The notes: generated by a model from the sequence alone, not told the origin. 64,000 nucleotides of DNA from Curtobacterium salicis (GCF_011759505.1 NZ_JAAOYO010000002.1:620001-684000), one strand, 5' to 3'; shown: positions 1-8,517, counted from the stretch's first letter. Numbers and translations: made by a program.

Positions 1-3000
1 GGTGGCGGTCGTGCCGGAGCCGTCCTCCGCCGTGTAGGTGGCGGTGTCCGTGCCGGAGAACCCGTCGGCGGGCGTGTACGTGTACGAGCCGTCGGCGTGC
101 AGGTCGAGCGTGCCGTGTGCGGGCGTCTGGTCGACGGTGGCGGTCAGGTCGGTGCCGCGGTCGTTCGCCAGGACGCCGTCCGCCGCGCTGACGGTACGGG
201 TCGAGCCAGCGGTCGCGGTCGTGCTGTCGCGCATCGCCATCGGCCCGACCACGACGATGACCGTCGCGGTGGTGGACCGCCCGGAGGCGTCGGTCACCGT
301 GTACGTGACGGTGTCGGTCCCGGAGAACCCGGCCTTCGGCGTGTAGACGACGGTGCCGTCCGTGCCAAGGGTCACGTCGCCGTGGTCGGCGCCGCCGACC
401 GCGGTGACGGTCAGGCCGGTACCGGAGTCGTTGCCGAGCAGCGTGGCCGCCGGGATCGACACGGGCTTGCCGGCGGCGGTCCCGACGGTGTCGGCCATGG
501 CGACCGGGAGGACCGTGACGGTCACCGTCGACAGCGCACTCGGGCGTCCGGTCGCGTCCGTCACCCGGTAGGTGAACGTGTCCGTCCCGGAGGTGCCGGC
601 GGCCGGCGTGTAGGTGACCGTGCCGTCCCGCTCGACCACGGCGGCGCCGTGTGTCGGCGCGCCGACCAGGACGGTGCGCAGGTCGACGCCGGAGTCGTTC
701 GACTGCACGTCGATCGTGACCGGCCGGTTCGCCGAGGTCGCCGCGCGGTCGTCGGCGGTCGCCGGGGTGACGACGAGCGTCATGGTGGCGGTGGCGGGCG
801 TGCCGGCGGCGTCGGTCACCGTGTAGGTGAACGAGTCGTCCCCGGAGAACCCGTCGACGGGCGTGTACTTCACGGCTCCGGTGGTGTCGTCGAGGACCAG
901 GACGCCGTGGCCCGGTTCGGTGTGGTGGGTGATCGCCAGGGCGGTGCCCAGGTCGTTGCCGAGGACGCCGGTGGCCCGGGTGGTGCGGGTGAGGGTCTCC
1001 CCCGCACGCACGGTGCCGGAGTCGTCGGTCGCGACCGGGGCGACGGTGATCCGCACGGTGGCGGTGCTGGTGTTGCCGGCGGTGTCGGTGACCGTGTAAG
1101 TGGCCGAGTCGGTGCCGGAGGTACCCGGGGCCGGTGTGATCGTGATCGACCCGTCCGTGCCGAGCACGACGGTGGTGTGCGCGCCGTCGGTCACGGCGGT
1201 CACGGTCAGGCCGGAGCCGGAGTCGTTGCCGGTGAGGCTGCCCGCGGTGACGACGAGCGGGGTGCCGGCGGTCGTGGTGAGGCGGTCGTCCTGTGCCTTC
1301 GGTCGGACGGTCACGGTGACGATGCCGGTGGACTTCCCGCCCGAGCCGTCGGTCGCCGTGTAGGTGAACGAGTCCGGGCCGGAGAACCCGGCGGCGGGCG
1401 TGTACCTGTACGAGCCGTCGGCGTGCAGGTCGAGCGTGCCGTGTGCCGGGGCGCGGTCGACCTCCGCGGTCAGGTCGGTGCCCTGGTCGTTGGCGAGCAC
1501 GCCGTCGGCCGCGCCGATCGTCAGGGTCGAGCCGGCGGTGGCGGTCGCGGTGTCGCGCATCGCCATCGGGCCGACGACGACCGTGATGGTCGCGGTGGTC
1601 GACTGCCCGGAGGCGTCGGTCACCGTGTACACGACGGTGTCGGTGCCGGAGAACCCGGCCTTCGGCGCGTAGACGACCGAGCCGTCGGCGGCGACGGACG
1701 CGTCACCGTGCGAGGTGCCGGCGGCCTTCGTGATGGTCAGGCCGGTGCCGGAGTCGTTGCCGAGCAGGGTCGTGGCGGGGATCGCGAGCGTCTTCGTGGC
1801 CTGGGTGGCCGCGGTGTCGTTCGTCGCGACGGGCGCCACGGTGACGCTGACGGTCACGGGCCCGGTGGTCCGGCCGGCGTCGTCGGTCACCGTGTAGGTG
1901 AAGGAGTCCGGGCCCGAGGTGCCGGCGGCGGGCGTGTACTGGACGGTGCCGTCGGTGGCGACGGCGACCGTGCCGTGGGCGGGCTGACCGGCGACCGTGG
2001 TGGTCAGGCCGGTGCCGTGGTCGTTCGCCTGCACGTCGACGACGACGGGGTGGTCGGCGGACGTCGTCGCGCTGTCGGCCGTGGCCGCGGGGCGGACGGT
2101 GATCGTCACCGTGGCGGACGTCGTCGCACCGGACTGGTCGGTCGCGGTGTAGTCGAAGTGGTCCGTGCCCGAGAAGCCCACGGTCGGCGTGTACGTGTAG
2201 GTGCCGGCCGAGGCGTCGAGCACCAGCGTGCCGTGGTCCGGCGTCGTGGAGCTCGTGATCGTCAGGGCGGAACCGGAGTCGTTGCCCAGGACGCCCGTTG
2301 CGCGGGTCGTGGTGCTGACGGAGCTGCCGGCGTCGACCGTCGCGGTGTCGTCCGCGGCCTTCGGGGCGACGCGCACGGTGATCGTGACGGTGTCGGACTC
2401 GCCGTTGCCGTCGGTGATCGTCACGTCGAAGCCGTCCGGTCCGGAGTACCCCGGGGCCGCTGTGTACGTGGTGGTGCCGTCCTTGCCGACCGACACGGTG
2501 CCGTGCGCGGGCGTCGTGTTGCCGGTGACGGTCAGGCCCGAGCCGAGGTCGTTGCCGAGCAGGCCCGGAGCGGCGACCGTGGTGGTCTGTCCGGCGGTGG
2601 CGGTGATCGTGTCGGCCTTCGCGGTCGGCAGGACCGTGATGCTGACCGTGCCGGTGATCGTCGTGCCGGAGGCGTCCTTCGCCGTGTAGGTGATCGAGTC
2701 CTTCCCGGAGAAGCGGTCGGCGGGCGTGTACGTGTACGAGCCGTCGGCCGCGAGCGTCAGGGCGCCGTGCGCCGGCGCGGAGTTGCCGGTGATGGTCAGG
2801 CGCGAGCCGTGGTCGTTGGTGAGCAGGCCGTGGGCGGCGTCCGCGGTGACGGTGGAGCCGGCGTGCACGCTGAAGGCGTCGTCGGTCGCGGTCGGGGTGA
2901 CCGTGATGGTGACGGTGCTGGTCGAGGACTGGCCGCTGCCGTCGGTGGCGGTGTAGTCGAACTGGTCGGTGCCCGAGGACCCGGCGTTCGGGGCGTACGA

Positions 3001-4440
3001 GAAGGCGCCGTCCGTGCCGGTCATGGTCAGGGTGCCGTTGCTCGGGTCGGTGTGCTTCGTGACCGTCAGGCCGGTGCCCTTGTCGTTCGCCAGCACGCCG
3101 GCGGCGGGGACCGTGAGGGTGGTGTCGACCGGGGTGGCGTAGGTGTCGGCGGAGGTCGACCCGTGCACGAGCTTCAGGGTGTTCGTGAACGTGACGACGA
3201 CGTCCGTGCCGTCGGTGCCCACGGCCTGCGGGAACGTGAACGCGGCGGTCTGGCCGGTGCCGGACGCCACGGCGGTGCCGCTGTTGACGTCGACGGCCTT
3301 CCACGTGGTCGTGTAGTTCGCCAGGTCGGTCGTGCCGAGGGCGGTCTGCGCGACCGTGTACTTCTTGCCCGGCGTGGTGAGGATCGCGCCGGCCTTCTGG
3401 TCCTGCAGGCCGGTGGCGCTGCCCGTGGTGCTGGCGCTGGTGCCCTTGCTCGTCGCGGTGATGCCGTCGCCGGAGATCGCGAGTCCGAACTGGTCGCTGC
3501 TGTTCCAGCGCTGGTCGACGCTCGTGCGACCGGTGACGGTGTCCGCGTAGTTGCAGGTCGCCAGGTCGCTGGCGTTGTAGTTGCCGACGACCGGGAAGCT
3601 CCGGACCTGCGCGCCCGAGGTCGGGTCGAGCTGCAGGAGCGTCGTGGTCGTGGTGGTGTTCGGCGCCGTCCCGGTCGTGGCGGAGTTCGAGACGTAGAGG
3701 TAGCCGTCGGACGAGAACGCGATGCCGGGGCTGTTCGTGTTCGTCGGCAGCGTCGCGATCTCGGTGGTCGAGAGCGCCGTCGTGCCCGCGGTGGTGGGGA
3801 CGGTCTCGGCGTCGACGCGGTAGACCTTGTCGGCCGCGACGACGAAGAACAGGCCGCGGGAGCTGAACGCGAAGTCGCCGTTGCCCGCCTTGAGGCCGTT
3901 GATCTGCCCGACCTGGCCGATCGCCTTGCCGGTGGCCGGGTCGTAGGCCATCAGCGCGCCGGTGTTGTCGCCGTAGTAGTAGAAGCCGGTGACCGGGTTG
4001 ACGGCACCGCGGATGACCGAGCGCACCTTGTCGGTGGCGATCGCGGCGGATGCCGTGTTCGTCTTCGGGTCGAAGGACCGCAGCGTGGCGTTCCCGCCGT
4101 TCGCGGCGGCGAACATCGACGTGCCCTCGCGGGAGATGCCGAGGCCGTTGTTCGCCTGGTCGCCCAGGTCGGCGACGTCGACCGTCGCGCCCTTGCTCGC
4201 ACCCGTCGTGATGTCGATCGCGACGACCTTGCCGGCGCTGTTCGTCGCGTACAGCGTGTTCTGGTCGCAGACGAAGTGGCTGTCCTGCGTCGCCTGCACG
4301 GCGGCCGACGCGGGTGCTGCGGAGACGACGGCGGCGGCGCTCAGGCCGGCACCGACGAGCAGTGCGGCGCCGAGCATGGCGAGGGAACGGAGGCCGAGCG
4401 CGCGGCGGGGCGCGGCGGAGCCCTGGGGATCAGGCAGCAT
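1..4440 (-). CDS. Giant secreted Ig/cadherin-like repeat surface protein (3' end outside window)
   Basis: The first 1480 codons are present and the gene runs off the left edge, so the C-terminal anchor cannot be seen. An N-terminal basic stretch, a hydrophobic segment and an ASA cleavage-like site near residue 46 form a signal peptide. Residues about 50-300 resemble a beta-propeller (repeated LYATNS, YLYVSNS and FFVVAADKVYRVD strands). From about residue 425 there are at least 12 tandem domains of about 88 residues with the cadherin/Big_9-like pattern LxNDxGxxLT, then HGTxxxxxDGxxxYTPxxGFSGxDxFxYT. Domains 2-6 correspond one-to-one to 7-11, so the array grew by a five-domain duplication. The ATG at 4440 was chosen because it gives a complete signal peptide and places the upstream GTACCCC box at exactly the distance seen in two other genes. 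The ribosome site is weak (GAAAG). A role in adhesion or cell-surface attachment is inferred from architecture. Confidence 0.9.
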   Translation of the reverse strand, partial: MLPDPQGSAAPRRALGLRSLAMLGAALLVGAGLSAAAVVSAAPASAAVQATQDSHFVCDQNTLYATNSAGKVVAIDITTGASKGATVDVADLGDQANNGLGISREGTSMFAAANGGNATLRSFDPKTNTASAAIATDKVRSVIRGAVNPVTGFYYYGDNTGALMAYDPATGKAIGQVGQINGLKAGNGDFAFSSRGLFFVVAADKVYRVDAETVPTTAGTTALSTTEIATLPTNTNSPGIAFSSDGYLYVSNSATTGTAPNTTTTTTLLQLDPTSGAQVRSFPVVGNYNASDLATCNYADTVTGRTSVDQRWNSSDQFGLAISGDGITATSKGTSASTTGSATGLQDQKAGAILTTPGKKYTVAQTALGTTDLANYTTTWKAVDVNSGTAVASGTGQTAAFTFPQAVGTDGTDVVVTFTNTLKLVHGSTSADTYATPVDTTLTVPAAGVLANDKGTGLTVTKHTDPSNGTLTMTGTDGAFSYAPNAGSSGTDQFDYTATDGSGQSSTSTVTITVTPTATDDAFSVHAGSTVTADAAHGLLTNDHGSRLTITGNSAPAHGALTLAADGSYTYTPADRFSGKDSITYTAKDASGTTITGTVSITVLPTAKADTITATAGQTTTVAAPGLLGNDLGSGLTVTGNTTPAHGTVSVGKDGTTTYTAAPGYSGPDGFDVTITDGNGESDTVTITVRVAPKAADDTATVDAGSSVSTTTRATGVLGNDSGSALTITSSTTPDHGTLVLDASAGTYTYTPTVGFSGTDHFDYTATDQSGATTSATVTITVRPAATADSATTSADHPVVVDVQANDHGTGLTTTVAGQPAHGTVAVATDGTVQYTPAAGTSGPDSFTYTVTDDAGRTTGPVTVSVTVAPVATNDTAATQATKTLAIPATTLLGNDSGTGLTITKAAGTSHGDASVAADGSVVYAPKAGFSGTDTVVYTVTDASGQSTTATITVVVGPMAMRDTATATAGSTLTIGAADGVLANDQGTDLTAEVDRAPAHGTLDLHADGSYRYTPAAGFSGPDSFTYTATDGSGGKSTGIVTVTVRPKAQDDRLTTTAGTPLVVTAGSLTGNDSGSGLTVTAVTDGAHTTVVLGTDGSITITPAPGTSGTDSATYTVTDTAGNTSTATVRITVAPVATDDSGTVRAGETLTRTTRATGVLGNDLGTALAITHHTEPGHGVLVLDDTTGAVKYTPVDGFSGDDSFTYTVTDAAGTPATATMTLVVTPATADDRAATSANRPVTIDVQSNDSGVDLRTVLVGAPTHGAAVVERDGTVTYTPAAGTSGTDTFTYRVTDATGRPSALSTVTVTVLPVAMADTVGTAAGKPVSIPAATLLGNDSGTGLTVTAVGGADHGDVTLGTDGTVVYTPKAGFSGTDTVTYTVTDASGRSTTATVIVVVGPMAMRDSTTATAGSTRTVSAADGVLANDRGTDLTATVDQTPAHGTLDLHADGSYTYTPADGFSGTDTATYTAEDGSGTTAT

Positions 4441-4594
4441 CAGTCACTTTCGGGTCGAGACAGCGAACCTGGCGCGCTGGAGGACCCGGGGAATCGGAGA
4501 ACGACCGTTTGCGCCGAGCGTGATCCTGACAGCCCGACCCACTCCGATGGGGACATGACGGGTCCCCAGTAGGGGGGACCAGCGCCGGATTTCC

Positions 4595-4620
4595 GGGGTA
4601 CAGACCCCCGGATTGGGGAC
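4595..4620 (-). promoter_or_regulatory. Paired GTACCCC-type element upstream of the giant surface protein
   Basis: In gene orientation the sequence has GTCCCC at 4620-4615 and GTACCCC followed by GGAA at 4601-4595. The proximal box begins 155 nt upstream of the ATG at 4440. The same distance is found at the genes starting at 5122 and 49636. Confidence 0.5.
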
Positions 4621-4675
4621 ACTTCCGGCCCGCTCTGGACACGACGAGCAACGCCACTGTCCGGAGAACGTCAAA

Positions 4676-4699
4676 GCCCCGCCGGTGTTCCGGCGGGGC
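4676..4699 (-). terminator. Rho-independent terminator of the 4799-5122 gene
   Basis: Perfect 10-bp stem GCCCCGCCGG/CCGGCGGGGC with a TGTT loop. Read on the minus strand it is followed by TTT and lies about 100 nt past the stop codon of the 4799-5122 gene. Confidence 0.8.
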
Positions 4700-4798
4700 C
4701 CTGGTCATGCTGTTCCGGAGGTCATGCTCCGGGGGGTGCTTCGCTGCTGCGTTCGATCCCTCGTTCTCAGGTGTCCGTGGTCAGTCCGTCAGGTGCGG

Positions 4799-5122
4799 TC
4801 AGTCGACCGGTCGGATGACGGACGGGAGCACGATGTGCAGACGCTCGGCGAGACGCGACTGTGCGTCCTCCAGCGAGCGGAAGTCCCCGACGTACTGGCC
4901 GAACGTGTCGGACACGAAGTAGTGCCCGTCGCGCTTGTCGACCGTGCCACCGAAGTAGCCGCCGTAGTTCGCGGACCAGAGGCCGGGTTCGACCTCTGCC
5001 CAAGAGAGGGAGGCGCGGGAAGGAGTGTGGGCCACCTGGGCCTCGAGGACGGCGATCGTGTCCACCGTGTCGGTGTCCAGCGTCACCTCGACCTGGTGCA
5101 CGTCGTGGCTGATGATCGTCAT
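4799..5122 (-). CDS. Small protein of unknown function, paralogue of 49304-49636
   Basis: 107 residues. I do not recognise the family. The strongest feature is similarity to the 110-residue product at 49304-49636: both share VTLDTxTVDxxAVLEA near the N-terminus, then NYGGYFGGxVDKRDG, SDTFG, SLEDAQ and LPSVIRP at the end. There is no signal peptide or membrane segment. A ribosome site (AAGGAG) sits 9-10 nt before the ATG. The upstream regions of the two paralogues are also conserved: a GTACCCC box 22 nt upstream, an 18-nt identical block at 81-98 nt and the paired GTACCCC element from 155 nt. This points to common regulation. The compact conserved core suggests a small folded domain, possibly nucleic-acid or protein binding, but this is not shown by any motif. 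Confidence 0.85.
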   Translation of the reverse strand: MTIISHDVHQVEVTLDTDTVDTIAVLEAQVAHTPSRASLSWAEVEPGLWSANYGGYFGGTVDKRDGHYFVSDTFGQYVGDFRSLEDAQSRLAERLHIVLPSVIRPVD

Positions 5123-5202
5123 GGCCCTGCTCCTTCACGTTCTGGGGTACATCTGCTTGCGGGACAACGCTACGGCGCAGGCCGAACACCCACCAGCCAG
5201 CC

Positions 5203-5220
5203 CCGTCGATTCACGGGTTC
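5203..5220 (-). promoter_or_regulatory. Conserved 18-nt upstream block
   Basis: The sequence CCGTCGATTCACGGGTTC (plus strand) is identical to 49717-49734. In both cases it lies 81-98 nt upstream of the start codon of one of the two paralogous small genes. It may be the core promoter or a leader element. Confidence 0.5.
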
Positions 5221-5276
5221 TCCTGATCCGCTCCGGTATCGAACCCCGGAAACCCGGGACGGAACGTCACGTTTCC

Positions 5277-5302
5277 GGGGTACAGGGGACAAACCGGGGT
5301 AC
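5277..5302 (-). promoter_or_regulatory. Paired GTACCCC element upstream of the 5122 gene
   Basis: Two exact GTACCCC boxes in gene orientation (5302-5296 and 5283-5277), offset by 19 nt, with GTCCCC between them at 5290-5285. The proximal box begins 155 nt before the start codon at 5122. A further GTACCCC lies at 5150-5144, 22 nt before the start. Confidence 0.55.
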
Positions 5303-5337
5303 TCGCGAAGTGGACGGAATCCAGGAAGGTGGGTCGA

Positions 5338-5383
5338 GCCTCCCGTCCGGCGGTCCGCCATGCGGTGGACACGGCCGGGAGGC
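5338..5383. repeat. Dispersed palindromic element, imperfect copy
   Basis: GCCTCCCGTCC (5338-5348) pairs with GGCCGGGAGGC (5373-5383) with one mismatch. The arms share the GACGGGAGGC core of the palindromes at 37391, 47085 and 54963. It lies between two divergent genes, so it is not placed as a terminator. Confidence 0.5.
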
Positions 5384-5405
5384 ACGCCCCGGTAGCGTCG
5401 CTCCC

Positions 5406-5945
5406 GTGACCCCCGACCATCCCGAGCCCGACGTGCGCGACGTGACGTCGGCCGCGGTCCGCCGGGTGGTCGCCTCCGGACGCGCGCTCCGCCGACGGGG
5501 CGGGACGAGCGCCCACGCGACCGGGCGCAGCCGCCGGGTCGCCGGCGCCCTGGCCGTCGCCTACGGGGTGGCGGTGGTCCTCATCGGCTTCTGGGGCACG
5601 CCCGTCGACTCGAGGGCGCAGCCGTGGATCGACCGGCTGGTCGGAGCGGCGCACCGGCACGGAGCGCCGAGCTGGTTCGGCTACCCGATGATCGAGTCGC
5701 TGGCGAACGTGGCGTTCTTCGTGCCGCTGGGGTTGCTCGTGGTGCTGCTCGCGGGTGCCCGCTGGTGGTGGGCCGGCGCCGCCGCCGGCCTGCTCGTCAG
5801 TTCGACGATCGAGATCGGGCAGGCACTGTTCCTGCCGGCGCGGTACGCGACCATCGACGACGTCGTCGCGAACACCATGGGCGCCGTGGTGGGCGCGGTT
5901 CTCGGGGTGCTCCTGCTCGGGGTGGCTGCGCGGCGGCGGGCCTGA
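5406..5945 (+). CDS. VanZ-like membrane protein
   Basis: 179 residues from GTG. The first 55 residues are polar and basic, followed by four predicted membrane segments: ALAVAYGVAVVLIGFW, VAFFVPLGLLVVLLAG, WWWAGAAAGLLVSSTIEIGQ and VVGAVLGVLLLGVA. The signature of VanZ-like proteins is visible (NVAFFVPLG, then STIEIGQ and a DDVVANTMGAVVGA segment). VanZ-family proteins lower sensitivity to some glycopeptides, but most actinobacterial members have no assigned role. The start is GTG 5406 because a TAGCGT -10 box ends 7 nt before it, which fits leaderless transcription, and no better ribosome site is present. Confidence 0.85.
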   Translation: MTPDHPEPDVRDVTSAAVRRVVASGRALRRRGGTSAHATGRSRRVAGALAVAYGVAVVLIGFWGTPVDSRAQPWIDRLVGAAHRHGAPSWFGYPMIESLANVAFFVPLGLLVVLLAGARWWWAGAAAGLLVSSTIEIGQALFLPARYATIDDVVANTMGAVVGAVLGVLLLGVAARRRA

Positions 5946-5983
5946 CGGCGTCGGCTTGCTGGCGCCCCTCCCGACCCACCGTC

Positions 5984-6352
5984 TCAGGAGCCGTTGCCGA
6001 TGCCCCACGCGCTGAGGTGCGGCAGCAGGCTGCCCAGCCCGAACCCGAAGGCCGGCCCGAGCCCGGTGCGCTTCCGCCCGACCGCACGCGTCGTCACCAC
6101 CACACCGCTCCACCAGAGCACGGTCGCGACGAGGAGCAGCAGCCCCATCGAGACCCGACTGGCGGTGACGTCGGTGCGGCCGTTGGGGACGTCGATGCCG
6201 CCGACGAACAGCATGAGCACCAGGTCGATCGCCGAGAACGCCAGCCCGAGCAGGCCCGTCACGACGAGCGCGGTGACGGACACCCCGATCTGGAGGCCCG
6301 AGGCCGGCGGATCCGTCGGCGCACGCCCGCCATCGCGGCGCGCATCGGTCAC
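5984..6352 (-). CDS. Three-segment membrane protein coupled to the DUF4333 lipoprotein
   Basis: 122 residues. I do not recognise a named family. It has about 20 polar N-terminal residues, then three hydrophobic segments (VSVTALVVTGLLGLAFSAI, SMGLLLLVATVLWWSGVVV and a weaker Gly-rich C-terminal one). The GTG start overlaps the TGA of the upstream lipoprotein gene (GTGA), indicating translational coupling. The pair is therefore probably a two-gene operon acting at the cell envelope. Similar small membrane proteins beside DUF4333 lipoproteins are usual in actinobacteria; the specific role is unknown. Confidence 0.75.
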   Translation of the reverse strand: MTDARRDGGRAPTDPPASGLQIGVSVTALVVTGLLGLAFSAIDLVLMLFVGGIDVPNGRTDVTASRVSMGLLLLVATVLWWSGVVVTTRAVGRKRTGLGPAFGFGLGSLLPHLSAWGIGNGS

Positions 6353-6681
6353 GACTTCGGCTGCTCGTCGACCTCGACGTGCACGCTGTAGTCCTCGGCG
6401 CCCTTGGTGCTGATGGTCACGACCGAGTCGTAGACGACGTCGTACCCCTTCGTGTTGACGTCGCAGTGCACCTGGTCGCCGTCCTTGAGCGCGATGTCCT
6501 CGTCGCCGCAGTCGACCTCCGGCGTGGCGTCGGAGATCTCCTGCAGCGCCTTCACCACCGTCGACTCGAAGCTCTCCGGACTCACCGTGCGGTACGCCGA
6601 CGCCGACGCCGTGCACCCCGCCAGAGTCGTCGCGAGCACCGCCGCCCCGAGGGCAGCCCCCATCACGTGCTTGATCTGCAT
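6349..6681 (-). CDS. DUF4333-type lipoprotein
   Basis: 110 residues. A lipoprotein signal peptide with lipobox LAGC (Cys about residue 23) is followed by one small domain. The domain has the DUF4333 pattern: a YRTVSPESFESTVVKAL helix, then EVDCGDEDIALKDGD and QVHCDV with two conserved cysteines, and a beta-strand-rich end. It is expected to be lipid-anchored outside the membrane. Family members have no established function. It is coupled to the membrane protein ending at 5984 and transcribed away from the GTPase gene at 6804. Confidence 0.85.
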   Translation of the reverse strand: MQIKHVMGAALGAAVLATTLAGCTASASAYRTVSPESFESTVVKALQEISDATPEVDCGDEDIALKDGDQVHCDVNTKGYDVVYDSVVTISTKGAEDYSVHVEVDEQPKS

Positions 6682-6791
6682 GCGTGTCCCCCGTCGTGCT
6701 GACCCCGACCTGTTGTCGAGCCTTCGTCGACCCTATCCTTCGTGGTTGCTCAGGTCCGGGGTGGCGGGCGGAGTGTGCAGGTGCACCCGCC

Positions 6792-6797
6792 TACGGT
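6792..6797 (+). promoter_or_regulatory. -10 box of the GTPase gene
   Basis: TACGGT, exactly 6 nt before ATG 6804. The same TACGGT-N6-start arrangement is found at 8399 and 27312. Confidence 0.5.
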
Positions 6798-6803
6798 CGG
6801 GGC

Positions 6804-7964
6804 ATGGCCTCGACCAGCACCACGATGGAACAGCACATCGCCGTCTTCGGAGGCAGTGGCAGCGGGAAGACCGTCCTGCTCTCGTCGTTCTACGGCGCCG
6901 CCCAGGAGCCGCGTGTCCGACGCGCGAACCGGTACGCGGTCACCGCCGAGGACCGCGCGCAGGGGCGGACCCTGCACCGCAACTACCTGGGCATGCGGGA
7001 CAGCTCCACCGTGCCCAGCGCCAACCGCTTCAGCGCCGCCACTTACCGCTTCGTCATCGAACCCTCGGCCGACGACCTGCCGAAGGGCCGCTCGAAGCAG
7101 AAGGCAGCGAAGCCCCTCGGGATCGTGTGGCACGACTACCCCGGTGAGTGGTTCGAGGAGGACCCGAGCTCGGCCGAGGAAGAAGCCCGCCGGGTCGCGA
7201 CCTTCCGCTCCCTGCTCAGTGCGGACGTCGCCGTCGTGCTCGTCGACGGGCAGCTGCTCGCGGAGAACGCCGGGGAGGAGGAGCGCTACCTCAAGGCGCT
7301 GCTCACTGACTTCCACACCGGCCTCTACGCCCTGCGCGACGACGTGCTCGAGGACGGCAAACGCCTGACCCGGTTCCCCCGCATCTGGACCCTCGCGCTG
7401 TCGAAGGCCGACCTGCTGCCCGACCTGGACGTCGAGGAGTTCCGCGAGATCGTCATCGGGAAGGCCGGCGGGGAGCTCGACGAACTGCGGAGCGTGCTGC
7501 AGAGCTTCGTCGAGGACCCCGACGCCCTGGACGTCGGTGAGGACTTCCTGCTGCTCTCCTCGGCGAAGTTCGAGCCCGGGACGATCGACGTCACCACCCG
7601 CACCGGTGTCGACCTGCTGCTGCCGATGACCGCCATGCTGCCGTTCGAGCGCTTCGCGAAGTGGGCCTCCACCCGACAGCGCGGTGCCCAGGTCGCCGAA
7701 CAGCTGCTGAAGTTCGTCGGCCCGGTGATCGGGTTCCTCGGCACCTCGAAGCTGATGAAGTCCAACCTGGTCGGCGCCGCCGTCAGCATGATCGGTGGCG
7801 GCCTCGGCTCGAAGGCGGTCAGCTTCGCCACGAAGAAGGTCGCGAAGGTGAAGGACCAGGCGGAAGCCGAACGAGAGTTCACCACCCGCGTCCTCGCGCG
7901 TTTCGCAGAAGACCTGGACCGCGGCGTCGACGACCGGGTCCTGCGCCGAGGAGACGACGCATGA
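6804..7964 (+). CDS. TRAFAC-like GTPase of unknown pathway
   Basis: 386 residues. GTPase motifs are readable in order: G1/P-loop GGSGSGKT at about residues 15-22, G3 DYPG in WHDYPGEW at about 113-116, G4 SKAD after IWTLAL at about 200, and a G5-like SSAKFE near 255. The long stretch between G1 and G3 is basic and variable. Toward the C-terminus a glycine-rich hydrophobic region (IGFLGTSKLMKSNLVGAAVSMIGGGLG) could touch a membrane or form an oligomer interface, followed by a charged helix. The stop codon overlaps the next ATG (ATGA), so the two are coupled. GTP hydrolysis is inferred from motifs. The biological role is unknown; similar stand-alone GTPases with a small partner occur in vesicle, motility and conflict-system contexts. 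Confidence 0.8.
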   Translation: MASTSTTMEQHIAVFGGSGSGKTVLLSSFYGAAQEPRVRRANRYAVTAEDRAQGRTLHRNYLGMRDSSTVPSANRFSAATYRFVIEPSADDLPKGRSKQKAAKPLGIVWHDYPGEWFEEDPSSAEEEARRVATFRSLLSADVAVVLVDGQLLAENAGEEERYLKALLTDFHTGLYALRDDVLEDGKRLTRFPRIWTLALSKADLLPDLDVEEFREIVIGKAGGELDELRSVLQSFVEDPDALDVGEDFLLLSSAKFEPGTIDVTTRTGVDLLLPMTAMLPFERFAKWASTRQRGAQVAEQLLKFVGPVIGFLGTSKLMKSNLVGAAVSMIGGGLGSKAVSFATKKVAKVKDQAEAEREFTTRVLARFAEDLDRGVDDRVLRRGDDA

Positions 7965-8314
7965 GCTTCATCTGGGCCACCCGTGGCCGCACCTGGGGAT
8001 TCCGCTTCCTGGCGACCGAGCGGCCCGACCAGGACCCCCTGGCCCGCTACGAGGAGGCGTTCGCCGGCGTCCGCGACGTCCCGGCCACGATCCGGCGGCG
8101 GACCGGCATGCTCGCCGTGCGGTTCCCCGACCCCGACGGGCGTCAGGACCGCTCGGGCCGGCCGATCCCCCACGAGTTCGTGCTGACCCCGCCGTTGAGC
8201 GACTCCGTGCGCTCCGTCGAGGACGCGGTCACACAGGTGTGGCCGCTGGTGCGGGAGCGGTACGCCGAGGTGTGGGAGCAGCCGAAGGCGCCGGGCTCTG
8301 TGTCCGACATGTGA
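7961..8314 (+). CDS. Small partner of the GTPase, unknown function
   Basis: 117 residues, no recognised domain. It begins SFIWATRGRTWGFRFL and has a central PDGRQDRSGRPIPHEFVL segment. It is rich in Trp, Arg and Pro, with no signal or membrane segment. The ATG overlaps the GTPase stop codon, so the two proteins are made together. The likely roles are effector, regulator or adaptor of the GTPase; this rests only on coupling. Confidence 0.75.
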   Translation: MSFIWATRGRTWGFRFLATERPDQDPLARYEEAFAGVRDVPATIRRRTGMLAVRFPDPDGRQDRSGRPIPHEFVLTPPLSDSVRSVEDAVTQVWPLVRERYAEVWEQPKAPGSVSDM

Positions 8315-8398
8315 CGATCAGCCGTCAAGTTGATGGAGTTCCGCACCAGGGGCACCGAACGACCGTGAGCCGACACGTGCAGGTCGTACGGTCAGCAG

Positions 8399-8512
8399 GT
8401 GAACCCGAATCGCAGACAGTACCGACGTCCCTCCGCTTTCCCGTGGTGGCTGTGGGTGGCAGCACCACTCGCCGTGATCGGCGTGGTCGCCGTCCTCTTG
8501 ATCGTGACCTGA
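8399..8512 (+). CDS. Small single-span membrane protein
   Basis: 37 residues from GTG, encoding a basic N-terminus (NPNRRQYRRPSAF) and one membrane helix (WWLWVAAPLAVIGVVAVLLIV). It is supported by a TACGGT -10 box ending exactly 6 nt before the GTG, identical in spacing to the boxes at 6792 and 27300, and by a strong hairpin immediately after the stop. Function unknown. Confidence 0.6.
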   Translation: MNPNRRQYRRPSAFPWWLWVAAPLAVIGVVAVLLIVT

Positions 8513-8517
8513 GGCCA

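Larger units (their letters stand above)
4441..4798. other. Intergenic region without a gene (regulatory)
   Basis: No convincing coding sequence. It holds the upstream region of the giant surface protein, including an inverted repeat GGTCCCC/GGGGACC (4561-4567 and 4574-4580), a GTACCCC box at 4595-4601, a related GTCCCC box at 4615-4620, and the terminator of the 4799-5122 gene at 4676-4699. Confidence 0.7.

Noticed and set aside
1..4440. Tandem repeats as a CRISPR array
   Set aside because: The repeats encode protein domains in frame, with diverged units of about 265 bp; no short identical repeats with unique spacers.
97..4572. Long open frame on the plus strand opposite the giant surface protein
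   Set aside because: It is an antisense shadow caused by GC-rich codons, very rich in Arg and Gly, with no signal peptide or domain; the minus-strand frame encodes a clear repeated domain structure.
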